Below, in pieces: positions 33,520-41,542 of a stretch of DNA of 64,000 bases. Within the stretch, counting starts at the first letter, position 1. Every line of letters begins with the position of its first letter. Where the stretch lies: assembly GCF_002387895.1 (NCBI RefSeq), contig NZ_DGLI01000014.1, forward strand, positions 1 to 64,000, written 5' to 3'. Below the pieces are notes generated by a model. That model worked only from the letters and a program-made list of their open reading frames with translations. It searched no databases and was not told where the DNA came from. This DNA is from Clostridium sp. UBA4548 (GTDB lineage Bacteria; Bacillota; Clostridia; Clostridiales; Clostridiaceae). Both the position numbers and the translations under genes were made by a program.

Positions 33520-33973
33520 ATAAAAGTATATAAGGCTAAGATTAATATTTAAGTTGCTAAGTTATTTCTATATTATAGGATGATTTTAAACAACTTACAT
33601 TGAAAAAAATGTAAAATAAAATTAAATATGATTGAACAGTATCTTTAGCGTATTCTATATACATAAAATTTCTAATAGAAAAAAGTCCTATGATAAAGTA
33701 TAATATTATTGTTTTGATTTTTTAATACAAGCTAATTTCATAGTTAGAAAATCTTAAAATTAGATTTTTAAAATTTGACTATTAGAATTATGAAAAAATA
33801 GTTTAAATTTAATAGTTAGAATTAAGGTTAGTTATACAAAAACTTTTTTGTAGCAGTTAAGTATAATTCTGCTTATATAGGAACACAACTCAATTTATCT
33901 AAGGCTTTTAAAGCTAAACATATCAAAGCTTTACCTTAGAAATCAACAAAGAAAGAAGATAGGGGGATAACCA
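33520..33973 (+). other. leader region of the second ABC-F gene with a hairpin
   Basis: About 450 AT-rich bases without a gene. Near the 3' end CTAAGG (33899-33904) plus TAAAGC (33909-33914) pair with GCTTTA (33928-33933) plus CCTTAG (33934-33939), a 12-bp stem with a 4-base bulge, 34 bases before the start codon. No T run follows, so it is not a terminator in this form. Confidence 0.45.
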
Positions 33974-35530
33974 ATGAGTATTTTAACCGTTAAAAACATA
34001 AGCCATGGCTTTGGAGATAGAGCAATATTTGAAGATGTTTCATTTAGATTATTAAAGGGAGAGCACGTTGGACTAATTGGAGCTAACGGAGAAGGTAAGT
34101 CTACCTTCATGAACATTATCACGAGTAAGCTTATGCCAGATGAAGGTCAAGTAATTTGGTCAAATAATGTGAGAGTAGGCTACATGGATCAGCATGCTGT
34201 TCTTGAAAAAGGTGCTACTATTAGAGACGTTTTAAGAGGTGCTTTCCAGTATTTATTTGATGTTGAAGCAGAAATGAATGAGCTTTATGGAAAAATGGGA
34301 GATGTAACTCCAGAAGAACTTGAGAAAATGCTTGAGAGAACAGCAATAATTCAAGATATGCTTGATCATAATGGTTTTTATGTTATTGATGCAAAGATTG
34401 AAGAAACAGCTAAAGGTTTAGGTATTTTAGATGTAGGATTAGATAGAGATGTTACAGACTTAAGTGGAGGACAAAGAACTAAAGTTTTACTTGCAAAGCT
34501 TCTTCTTGAAACTCCAGATATATTACTTCTAGATGAGCCTACAAACTATTTAGATGAGGCTCATATTGAGTGGCTTAAGAGATTTTTAAATGCTTACGAG
34601 AATGCTTTCATACTAATATCACACGATATTCCTTTCTTAAATTCAGTAATTAACCTAATATATCATGTAGAAAATAGACAGCTTACAAGATATGTTGGAA
34701 ACTATGAAGAATTTGAAAGAATATATGAAGTTAAGAAAAAACAGCTAGAAATTGCCTATGATAGACAGCAAGCAGAAATTGCAAGACTTGAAGATTTCGT
34801 TGCTAGAAATAAAGCCAACGTTGCAACAGCTAACATGGCCAAATCAAGACAAAAGAAACTGGATAAAATAGATAGAATAGAGCTTTCAAAAGAAAAACCA
34901 AAACCAACCTTTAACTTTAAGCCAGCAAGAGCTTCAGGAAAGATGATATTTGAAACTAAGGATTTAGTTATAGGATATGATAATCCACTTACAAAGCCTC
35001 TTAACCTTTACATGGAAAGAGGTCAAAAGATTGCCCTTGTAGGTTCAAATGGTCTAGGAAAAACTACACTTCTTAAGAGCTTAATGGGACAAATAAAACC
35101 AATAAGCGGAGAAGTAGAACTTGGAGATTACCAACATATTGGTTACTTCGAACAAGAAAGCAGAGAAGGAAACAATAACACTTGTATTGATGAATTCTGG
35201 AAGGAGTTCCCTGGATATACTCAATACGAAGTTCGTGCAGCTTTAGCTAAATGTGGTCTTACTACTAAGCATATTGAAAGTATGGTAATGGTGCTTTCAG
35301 GAGGAGAAGCTGCAAAAGTTAGACTTGCAAAGCTTATAAACAATGAAACAAACATCCTAATTCTTGACGAGCCTACTAACCACCTAGACGTAGATGCTAA
35401 GGATGAACTAAAAAGAGCATTAAAAGAATATAAAGGCTCAATATTAATCGTTTGCCACGAACCAGAATTCTATAGAGATGTAGTAACTGAAGTGTGGAAC
35501 TGTGAAGATTGGACAACTAAAATAATATAA
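33974..35530 (+). CDS. ABC-F ATPase, YkpA/YbiT type
   Basis: A 518-residue protein with two ATPase domains. Domain 1 has GANGEGKST, LSGGQRTKVLLAK and LLLDEPTNYLDEAHIEWLK. Domain 2 has GSNGLGKTT, LSGGEAAKVRLAK and LILDEPTNHLDVDAKDELK. The connecting P-site tRNA interaction segment (about 245-320, DRQQAEIARLEDFVARNKANVATANMAKSRQKK) is typical of YbiT/YkpA. These are translation factors that act on stalled or initiating ribosomes and are not usually resistance proteins. AGGGGGATAACC precedes the ATG. It is a single gene with its own terminator. Confidence 0.9.
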   Translation: MSILTVKNISHGFGDRAIFEDVSFRLLKGEHVGLIGANGEGKSTFMNIITSKLMPDEGQVIWSNNVRVGYMDQHAVLEKGATIRDVLRGAFQYLFDVEAEMNELYGKMGDVTPEELEKMLERTAIIQDMLDHNGFYVIDAKIEETAKGLGILDVGLDRDVTDLSGGQRTKVLLAKLLLETPDILLLDEPTNYLDEAHIEWLKRFLNAYENAFILISHDIPFLNSVINLIYHVENRQLTRYVGNYEEFERIYEVKKKQLEIAYDRQQAEIARLEDFVARNKANVATANMAKSRQKKLDKIDRIELSKEKPKPTFNFKPARASGKMIFETKDLVIGYDNPLTKPLNLYMERGQKIALVGSNGLGKTTLLKSLMGQIKPISGEVELGDYQHIGYFEQESREGNNNTCIDEFWKEFPGYTQYEVRAALAKCGLTTKHIESMVMVLSGGEAAKVRLAKLINNETNILILDEPTNHLDVDAKDELKRALKEYKGSILIVCHEPEFYRDVVTEVWNCEDWTTKII

Positions 35531-35560
35531 TGACAGAATTAAAACAGTCGATTTTAAGAT

Positions 35561-35597
35561 TAGAGAGTATCATATTTATTATGGTACTCTCTATTTT
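35561..35597 (+). terminator. terminator of the YkpA-type gene
   Basis: TAGAGAGTA (35561-35569) pairs with TACTCTCTA (35585-35593), followed by TTTT. Confidence 0.8.
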
Positions 35598-35681
35598 AAT
35601 AAAAAATATTCGACATGAACTTACATATATTTACAAATTAGATAGTATTTGATATAATATTAATATAATCAATTAAATAAA

Positions 35682-35740
35682 TTTATTCACTTTATTCAGG
35701 GATGATTTTAATTGCTGAATAAGTTTATTCAATTGAATAA
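35682..35740. repeat. cluster of TTATTCA/TGAATAA half-sites
   Basis: TTTATTCA at 35682, 35691 and 35724 and TGAATAA at 35716 and 35734 form overlapping inverted repeats. The 10-mer AATTGAATAA (35731-35740) recurs at 36699-36708 on the far side of the ArdA gene, within TGAATAA-GG-TTATTCA (36702-36717). They may be operators or cassette ends. Confidence 0.5.
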
Positions 35741-35820
35741 CTTTATTATTAGTAGAAAGGAGCGGATAAATGAATTCATATATCTAGCTTTGTAAACGAT
35801 TTCAAAAGGAGGTGGATGTT

Positions 35821-36036
35821 TTGGTTAAAGATTTTTTAAGTCCTTCAAAATGGACAAAAGGAAGATGGTGCATTGGTAATAATGAGCTTTCTTGTGGATA
35901 TCCAATATCAATAAAGATTAAAAACAGATGGGTTAAAGGTAGAGTTGAACATAACGGAAGATGCTACTATTTTTTATCAGAAAGCATAAAGCTTGATTTA
36001 TCAGAAGGCTTATTTGTAAGAGATGATTATAAATAA
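35821..36036 (+). CDS. DUF5348 family protein
   Basis: A 71-residue protein. The pattern SKWTKGRWCIGNNELSCGYPISIKIKNRWVKGRVEHNGRCYYFLSESIKLDLSEGLFVR matches DUF5348, a small beta-rich family common on plasmids, phages and integrative elements. AGGAGGTG sets the TTG at 35821 as start. It opens a short cassette that includes ArdA, so a role in transfer or counter-defence is plausible but not shown. Confidence 0.7.
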   Translation: MVKDFLSPSKWTKGRWCIGNNELSCGYPISIKIKNRWVKGRVEHNGRCYYFLSESIKLDLSEGLFVRDDYK

Positions 36037-36121
36037 AAAGAGCATACCAAAAGATATGGTACACTCCCTAACTCGCAATTAGATTGTATCATTTCTTCTT
36101 GGTAAATTCAAGGAGGAAAAA

Positions 36122-36220
36122 ATGAGTATAAAGATATTACAAAAATATATAGAGATATGCAACAGATATGGTTTTGAACCAAATTGGAAAGATTTAAAAA
36201 AATTCAAGGAGGTTCATTAA
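36122..36220 (+). CDS. 32-residue peptide
   Basis: AGGAGGAAAAA precedes an ATG encoding MSIKILQKYIEICNRYGFEP and then NWKDLKKFKEVH. Its own Shine-Dalgarno is strong, and its 3' end contains AAGGAGG, which serves the ArdA gene that starts 2 bases after its stop. It may be a real small protein or a translational coupler for ArdA. Confidence 0.45.
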   Translation: MSIKILQKYIEICNRYGFEPNWKDLKKFKEVH

Positions 36221-36221
36221 T

Positions 36222-36695
36222 ATGTTTGATATTTACATATATAATCTAGGGAATTACAACACTATTTATACTACTGTTACTAATTTAGATGAATTAGAAG
36301 AAGAAATATTTAAAGCTACTAATCATGGAATGAATGACTATGAGATTGGAATACTAGACCATCCCTATGATTTTAAAGTAAATGATTTGAATACATTATT
36401 TAAAATATCAGAGGAACATAAAACAAGAATTGAAGATGTTGGAGCATTATTGCATTGTTTTACAGCTGATGAAGTAATTGAGATATTAGAACATGGGAAA
36501 CTCTATACTATTATTGAAAGTAATAGCAAAGTTGATGCTTTCGAGGAATATATAAATGAATATGATTTAGTTGAGATTCCAATGCATTTAGAAAATTATA
36601 TTGACTATGAACAAATGCTTATTGATTGGGAGCATAATGGATTACTAGTAGAATATATAGGAAATGGACAGTGTTTATTAGCTGATAAATGGTGA
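36222..36695 (+). CDS. ardA: antirestriction protein ArdA
   Basis: A 157-residue, very acidic protein. The opening FDIYIYNLGNYN, the segment DYEIGILDHPYDFKVNDLNTLFKISEE and the late FEEYINEYDLVEIPMHLENYIDYEQMLIDW follow the ArdA plan; ArdA proteins are about 165 residues. ArdA dimers mimic bent DNA and block type I restriction enzymes during entry of mobile DNA. The many Asp and Glu residues fit this. It lies on the left side of the mobile region, before a DNA methyltransferase pair. The strong AAGGAGG site lies within the upstream small gene. Confidence 0.78.
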   Translation: MFDIYIYNLGNYNTIYTTVTNLDELEEEIFKATNHGMNDYEIGILDHPYDFKVNDLNTLFKISEEHKTRIEDVGALLHCFTADEVIEILEHGKLYTIIESNSKVDAFEEYINEYDLVEIPMHLENYIDYEQMLIDWEHNGLLVEYIGNGQCLLADKW

Positions 36696-36808
36696 TTTAA
36701 TTGAATAAGGTTATTCAGTAAAAAACTAGGATTATTAATAATAAAGAGTACCATGGCATAGACTTTTTGAAGTATAGCAGTTTGGGTTACTTCGCATCCA
36801 GTACACAT

Positions 36809-36842
36809 ATCCTCGACAAATGTCGAGGATTTTATCTTTTTT
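36809..36842 (+). terminator. terminator after the ArdA cassette
   Basis: ATCCTCGACA (36809-36818) and TGTCGAGGAT (36821-36830) form a 10-bp stem with a minimal loop, followed by TTTATCTTTTTTT. Confidence 0.8.
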
Positions 36843-37224
36843 TGCTATATATAAGTACTTATCAATAGTGAGTATTTTCACTTCTCTTATTTTTGTAGAA
36901 AAACCAAATATGCTCAAATAGAATTTATTTTATTGAAATAGTCATGTGGAGATAGTAGTATTAAGGTCATGCTGTACCCATTAAAAATAAAATGTTTTTT
37001 GACATCTAGTCTTACTACTCAACCTAAAATTTATTTTGAGTATATAGAAACATATCGACACATGTTTTGTAGAAACTTGAATGTGTATAGGTTGTGTCAA
37101 TGGTAAATTTAGGGTTGTTTCTGTGGAATAGATATTGTAATATTTAAATATAAACTCGGATTTAAGAGGGCAATTCTTCATCAAGATGGATACTCTCCCC
37201 CTGTTCCGATAACGGAGGTTTATT
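36843..37224 (+). other. intergenic region with a long imperfect inverted repeat
   Basis: No gene seen. CAACCTAAAATTTA (37020-37033) can pair with TAAATTTAGGGTTG (37103-37116) with small bulges. Inside lie GACACA and TGTGTC, which can also pair. This may be a structured leader or a control site for the methyltransferase operon. GGAGG lies just before the start codon at 37225. Confidence 0.35.
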
Positions 37225-38298
37225 ATGGCAAATAGTTTTAAAGATTTGAACAAAGCAAAAGCTAATAAAAATGATGAGTTTTACACAAGGCTAGCAGATA
37301 TTGAGTTAGAAATGAATCATTACAAGGATTTTTTCAAGGAGAAAGTAGTCCTTTGTAACTGTGATGACCCGTACGAGAGTAATTTCTTCAAGTATTTCTC
37401 AATGAATTTCAACTATTTAGGATTGAAAAAATTAATCGCTACTTGTTATGGAACTTCTCCTATTGTTTATACACAATTAAACGTTTTTGGCGAAGAAGAA
37501 ATTATATCTACAGTATCGGATGGTAAAAAGGCATATAAAATTGAGATAACTGAAGTAGAAGACCTTAATGCTGACGGTGCTATTGACTTAACAGATGTGG
37601 AACAACTATTAAGAAACAATAAAAATGTTTTAACAATGCTAAATGGTGATGGCGATTTTAGAAGTGATGAATGTATAGAACTATTAAAAGAGTGTGACAT
37701 TGTAGTCACTAATCCACCTTTTAGTTTGTTCCGTGCTTTTATAACAACATTAACACAATATGAAAAAGATTTCATCATCATAGGAAATACTAATTCCCTT
37801 ACATACAAAGAATTATTCCCGCTAATACGAGCAGATAAAGCAAGAACGGGATATACAAACTTTAATACAGGTATGTTTTTTGAAATTCCAGACTATTATG
37901 AAGTATACCATCATATTGAAAACGGAAAAAAAATTGCAAGAGTGGCTTCTTCGTGTTGGATTACCACATTGCCAGTAAAAAAACACAAAGAATTTATAAC
38001 GCTATACAAGAGATATTCTCCTAATGCTTATATAAAATATGATAATTATGATGCAATTGATATCGGCACATATACAGATATTCCTTGCGATTACGATGGA
38101 ATAATGGGAGTACCAATTACATTTTTAGATAAATTGAATCCAGAACAATTTGAACTATTGGGAGTAGGTTCAGGTGATTTCGCTAAAGAGCTTGGAATAA
38201 CAAAGAACTACAGAGGGCGTACCGATTTAGCATATACCATAGATGGTAAAAATAAGTGTCCTTTCGGAAGAATTTTAATCCGAAATAAGACTCTTTAA
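37225..38298 (+). CDS. EcoRI-family adenine-specific DNA methyltransferase
   Basis: A 357-residue DNA N6-adenine methyltransferase. The N-terminus (AKANKNDEFYTRLADIELEMNHYKDFFKEKVVLCNCDDPYESNFFKYFSMNFNYLGLKKLI) closely follows the opening of M.EcoRI. NPPF (163-166) in CDIVVTNPPFSLFRAF is the catalytic motif IV. M.EcoRI itself modifies GAATTC, but specificity cannot be read here. No EcoRI-type endonuclease is present. The next gene, overlapping by one base, encodes a DUF262-HNH nuclease candidate. The pair may be a restriction-modification system or a modification-dependent one. Confidence 0.88.
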   Translation: MANSFKDLNKAKANKNDEFYTRLADIELEMNHYKDFFKEKVVLCNCDDPYESNFFKYFSMNFNYLGLKKLIATCYGTSPIVYTQLNVFGEEEIISTVSDGKKAYKIEITEVEDLNADGAIDLTDVEQLLRNNKNVLTMLNGDGDFRSDECIELLKECDIVVTNPPFSLFRAFITTLTQYEKDFIIIGNTNSLTYKELFPLIRADKARTGYTNFNTGMFFEIPDYYEVYHHIENGKKIARVASSCWITTLPVKKHKEFITLYKRYSPNAYIKYDNYDAIDIGTYTDIPCDYDGIMGVPITFLDKLNPEQFELLGVGSGDFAKELGITKNYRGRTDLAYTIDGKNKCPFGRILIRNKTL

Positions 38299-38312
38299 TG
38301 GGGGTTGACAAA

Positions 38313-39407
38313 ATGAAAATAGAATTACAAGAAATATCCATTCGTGAAATATCGGAAAACTATATTGATAATGCAGAAGAGGGTGTTGTTGGTTATAATG
38401 GACGTTTAAATATCCGCCCAAAGTATCAACGTGAATTTGTATATGATGAAAATAAACGAAATGCTGTAATAGATACTATTCGCAACAGCTTTCCTCTTAA
38501 TATTATGTATTGGGTAAAGAATGACGATGGCTCATTTGAAGTACTTGATGGTCAACAGCGTACTATCAGCTTTTGTCAGTATGTGAAAAATGGTTTTTCA
38601 GTAAATATTAATGGTTATCCAAAGTCTTTTGCTAACCTTACACCAGATGAAAAGGAGCAAATTCTTAACTATAAGCTAATGGTGTATTTTTGTGAAGGAA
38701 CAGATTCAGAAAAATTAGCGTGGTTTAGGGTTATCAACATTGCTGGAGAACGCCTTACCGACCAAGAGTTACGTAATGCAACATATACAGGAACTTGGCT
38801 TACAAATGCAAAGTCTATTTTCAGCAAATCAAATTGTGCTGCATACCTCTTATCGAAAGATTATGTTGTTGGTTCTCCTATACGCCAAGAAATTTTGCAA
38901 ACTGCACTTAGTTGGATAAATAAAGGTGAGATAGAAGAGTATATGAGAATTCACCAACATGACCCTAATGCAAATGAATTATGGACTTATTTTAGAAATG
39001 TTATTGAGTGGGTTAAACTAACTTTCCCGGTACAACGCAAAGAAATGAAGGGGGTCAACTGGGGAAGTTTATATGATGAATTTAAAGATAAGTTATATGA
39101 TACATCAGAATTAGAGAAAGAAATCAAAGAACTCATGATTGATGATGATGTTACTAATAAAAAAGGTATCTATATGTATATTTTGACAAAAAATGAGAAA
39201 TATTTAAATGTTCGTGCTTTTTCAGAAAGTCAAAAGCGTTCTGCATACGAACGACAAAATGGTATTTGTGTTCATTGTCATGAACATTTTGAATTAAAGG
39301 GAATGGAAGGCGACCACATTACTCCATGGCATTTGGGTGGTAAAACAACTGCTGATAATTGTCAAATGTTATGTAAAGATTGTAATCGAAGGAAATCTGG
39401 CAAATAG
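38313..39407 (+). CDS. DUF262 protein with C-terminal HNH endonuclease domain
   Basis: A 364-residue protein. The DUF262 domain (about 1-200) contains RPKYQREFVYDENKRNAVIDTI and the DGQQR motif (79-83) of the ParB-like fold. The C-terminus carries a zinc-bound HNH module: CVHC, then EGDHITPWHLGG, then CKDCNRRKSG (about 318-364). DUF262 is the nucleotide-using part of GmrSD type IV enzymes, and DUF262-HNH fusions are regarded as nucleases. I chose ATG 38313 (GGGGG 8 bases before) rather than ATG 38298, which overlaps the methyltransferase stop. It is probably the nuclease partner of the methyltransferase. Confidence 0.85.
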   Translation: MKIELQEISIREISENYIDNAEEGVVGYNGRLNIRPKYQREFVYDENKRNAVIDTIRNSFPLNIMYWVKNDDGSFEVLDGQQRTISFCQYVKNGFSVNINGYPKSFANLTPDEKEQILNYKLMVYFCEGTDSEKLAWFRVINIAGERLTDQELRNATYTGTWLTNAKSIFSKSNCAAYLLSKDYVVGSPIRQEILQTALSWINKGEIEEYMRIHQHDPNANELWTYFRNVIEWVKLTFPVQRKEMKGVNWGSLYDEFKDKLYDTSELEKEIKELMIDDDVTNKKGIYMYILTKNEKYLNVRAFSESQKRSAYERQNGICVHCHEHFELKGMEGDHITPWHLGGKTTADNCQMLCKDCNRRKSGK

Positions 39408-39452
39408 TATTAAAATGATGAAGTCATTTTGAAATTTACAATATTACAATAT

Positions 39453-39486
39453 AACTCTTACCTTAAAATGAGGTAAGAGTTTTTTG
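39453..39486 (+). terminator. terminator of the methyltransferase-nuclease operon
   Basis: AACTCTTACCT (39453-39463) pairs with AGGTAAGAGTT (39471-39481), followed by TTTTTG. Confidence 0.88.
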
Positions 39487-39593
39487 TCTTTACAGAGGTA
39501 TAACGATTATAGAAATTAGCAATTTGAATGAGAAAGATAAGCTTAGAGGTAAGTCAGTTGCACTTCAAGAAGTAATTCAAGGAAAACTTCTTA

Positions 39594-40124
39594 TTATCTT
39601 AGCTTATACAAAGCTAGTCTTCTTTTTAAAATTTCAACTTTATTATATGGAACTTCAACATTTCGAACTTCTGCTAGAGTTCCAAAATAAGCTGGTTGCT
39701 TAGTCATAAGAATACTAATTTCAAATAGTTGCATTTCATTAATTGTCCTTTTAATTCCACTCCAAGTGTCCTTAATAGCTTTAAATCCAAAAGAAACTCC
39801 ATTAGCACCATTTTCTTTAATACTATGATATAGATTCTTAGCTTTTTCAGTTAAAGTAGCTATTGCATAAACCCCATCTTCTCTAACTTCGAATTTCATA
39901 GTTTCGGCTACATCAACGTAAGGTAAATGGTCTATAAATAGTTGTATTTCTCTATTTTCCTCAATAGCTTTCTTCCAAGTTTCTTGAGGTACATTTTCAA
40001 TGAATTGTCCATTTTTACCTTTTAGCATTCTACTATCTCTATAATCATTAACTAAGATTTCTAGTTGGTAACCACATTCAAGCTCTCTAACTTCTATTTT
40101 GTTGTTTAAGTATTGTTTTTCCAT
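39594..40124 (-). CDS. HK97-family prohead protease
   Basis: A 176-residue protein of the HK97 prohead protease (S78) family. The catalytic His lies in QLFIDHLPYVD (His66) and the Ser in ANGVSFGFKAI (Ser111). The family matures the capsid by removing the delta domain of the major capsid protein. The usual gene order places it between portal and capsid; here it is at the far end, after the small terminase gene, so the head genes are rearranged. GAGGAAAAACTT precedes the ATG. Confidence 0.85.
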   Translation of the reverse strand: MEKQYLNNKIEVRELECGYQLEILVNDYRDSRMLKGKNGQFIENVPQETWKKAIEENREIQLFIDHLPYVDVAETMKFEVREDGVYAIATLTEKAKNLYHSIKENGANGVSFGFKAIKDTWSGIKRTINEMQLFEISILMTKQPAYFGTLAEVRNVEVPYNKVEILKRRLALYKLR

Positions 40125-40137
40125 AAGTTTTTCCTCC

Positions 40138-40356
40138 TTAAAATAAACTAAAAGGAAACTCCTTAAAGTTGTCCTCTAATTCTTTAATTCTTTTAGTTTT
40201 ACCACGATGTATAGCTTTGAAAATTGTATAGTAAACTTTAGGATTAATTGATGATAGGACACATTCTACTGGTGATAATATAATGCTTAGAGTTAAAGCA
40301 TGTCTAACTCTATCTTGTTCATTGGTAGAATAGCTTTCAATTTCTTTGTAAATCAT
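40138..40356 (-). CDS. hypothetical protein of the head gene block
   Basis: A 72-residue protein (MIYKEIESYSTNEQDRVRHA and onward) with a central hydrophobic helix LTLSIILSPVECVLSSINP and a basic C-terminal part. GGAGG precedes the ATG, which overlaps the last base of the small terminase gene. The family was not recognised. Position between terminase and protease suggests a head or packaging accessory function. Confidence 0.6.
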   Translation of the reverse strand: MIYKEIESYSTNEQDRVRHALTLSIILSPVECVLSSINPKVYYTIFKAIHRGKTKRIKELEDNFKEFPFSLF

Positions 40357-40859
40357 TAATTATTACCTCCGTAATACTGAGCAAGTAATGAGGTTACTTC
40401 TTCTTCTGATGGAGTATCTAAAAATTCACCATCTAGAGTAGTTTCTCTTAATTTTTGCCTTTCTGATAGTGAGATTTGCAATTCAACTTCTAACTCTTTA
40501 ACAATTCTTATATAAGATTTATGTTGACTTGCAATAATACTGTTAAAAGGGTCTTTTAAAATCATATCTTCTGCTTGTCTAACTACCCAATATGAAATTG
40601 CTAAACTTCTCATTTTTGTAGTGTCATAATTAGTATAAGTTCCTTGTTTTTCAAGAACTTTTTTAATTGCTCTGTAAAATAATTTTTGAGAGTTATCTAG
40701 TCCAGCTTCATTAAAATCTCTTATATCTTCAAATCCATCATTGAACAATTCAACGATTTCCTTTTCTTGTTTTTCTCTTTCTTCTAATTGAGATTGGCTA
40801 AACTTATTTCTCTTAGTTGATTCAGATAAGTTAGCAACTGCCATTCTTCTTCTAGGCAT
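40356..40859 (-). CDS. phage terminase small subunit, P27-like
   Basis: A 167-residue protein with a basic N-terminus (MPRRRMAVANLSESTKRNKFSQSQLEEREKQ), a helical middle (LDNSQKLFYRAIKKVLEKQGTYTNYDTTKMRSLAISYWVVRQAEDMIL) and a C-terminal LQISLSERQKLRE. The last resembles the L-x-L-S/T-P-x-x-R-x-x-L motif of P27-type small terminases. The subunit recognises DNA for packaging. The large subunit that normally follows is not found anywhere in the window. AAAGGA precedes the ATG. Confidence 0.65.
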   Translation of the reverse strand: MPRRRMAVANLSESTKRNKFSQSQLEEREKQEKEIVELFNDGFEDIRDFNEAGLDNSQKLFYRAIKKVLEKQGTYTNYDTTKMRSLAISYWVVRQAEDMILKDPFNSIIASQHKSYIRIVKELEVELQISLSERQKLRETTLDGEFLDTPSEEEVTSLLAQYYGGNN

Positions 40860-41542
40860 AAAATCATTCCTTTCGATAAAAAATAAGCCCTTAAATGCTC
40901 TAGTTTTGCATTTAAGAACTTCTGTGTGTTTTTAATATAATCATATTAAAAGATACCTTTCGTGTTCCCTGTACACTCTGAAAATAAAATAAAGTTACCG
41001 CATATAAAAATAAAATAGGTTATTGTATTACACATTTTTAAACCAAAATTATTGTCCGTATAGGGGCTATACCTTTGTCAACATTAGTTTAGATGATAGA
41101 TATCTATATTCTTTTTCTATAGTTTAATTGGTTTTAGTATCATTTTTGTTTCTAAATATACTTAAATCATTCCAATACAAATATCTAAATAAAATTAAAT
41201 TTATTTTTTAGTTTAGAAGTTGATGCTAAATAGTACTTACAGTTAATAGACATTCATTTATAGTTGATTTTGATTACAATTATTCTCATAAAATAAATCG
41301 CAAGAATAAACTGCCTTTATAAACTGCCATTTAAAACGAGTTTTATATCTCAAAATTCCTATAAGAATTAGTAAAACTAAAGTCTTAGTAAATGAATTAT
41401 AATAGTAACTAATACTATAAAGTAAATAAATATTAAACTATTACAATACATTTACTAATGAAACTATTTTCTATTGTTTAAGTCTTTGTATAGATATAGC
41501 AAATAAAATAATAAAAGAATATAAATGCAAATACTAATAATG
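40860..41542 (-). other. 683-base gap inside the head gene block, no gene seen
   Basis: The gap lies where a large terminase gene might be expected between portal and small terminase. No open frame of note exists on either strand. A hairpin CTTAAATGC...GCATTTAAG (about 40892-40917) sits in the leader of the small terminase gene, with a minus-strand T-rich tract after it. The rest is AT-rich without recognisable structure. Confidence 0.5.

Noticed and set aside
37225..38298. Classical EcoRI restriction-modification system
   Set aside because: Only the methyltransferase resembles EcoRI. No neighbouring gene looks like the EcoRI endonuclease; the partner is a DUF262-HNH protein.
39511..39593. 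Plus-strand frame reading NEKDKLRGKSVALQEVIQGK and onward
   Set aside because: Protein-like composition, but no start codon with a ribosome site, and it runs into the antisense of the prohead protease gene. It may be a relic of an interrupted gene; not enough to list.
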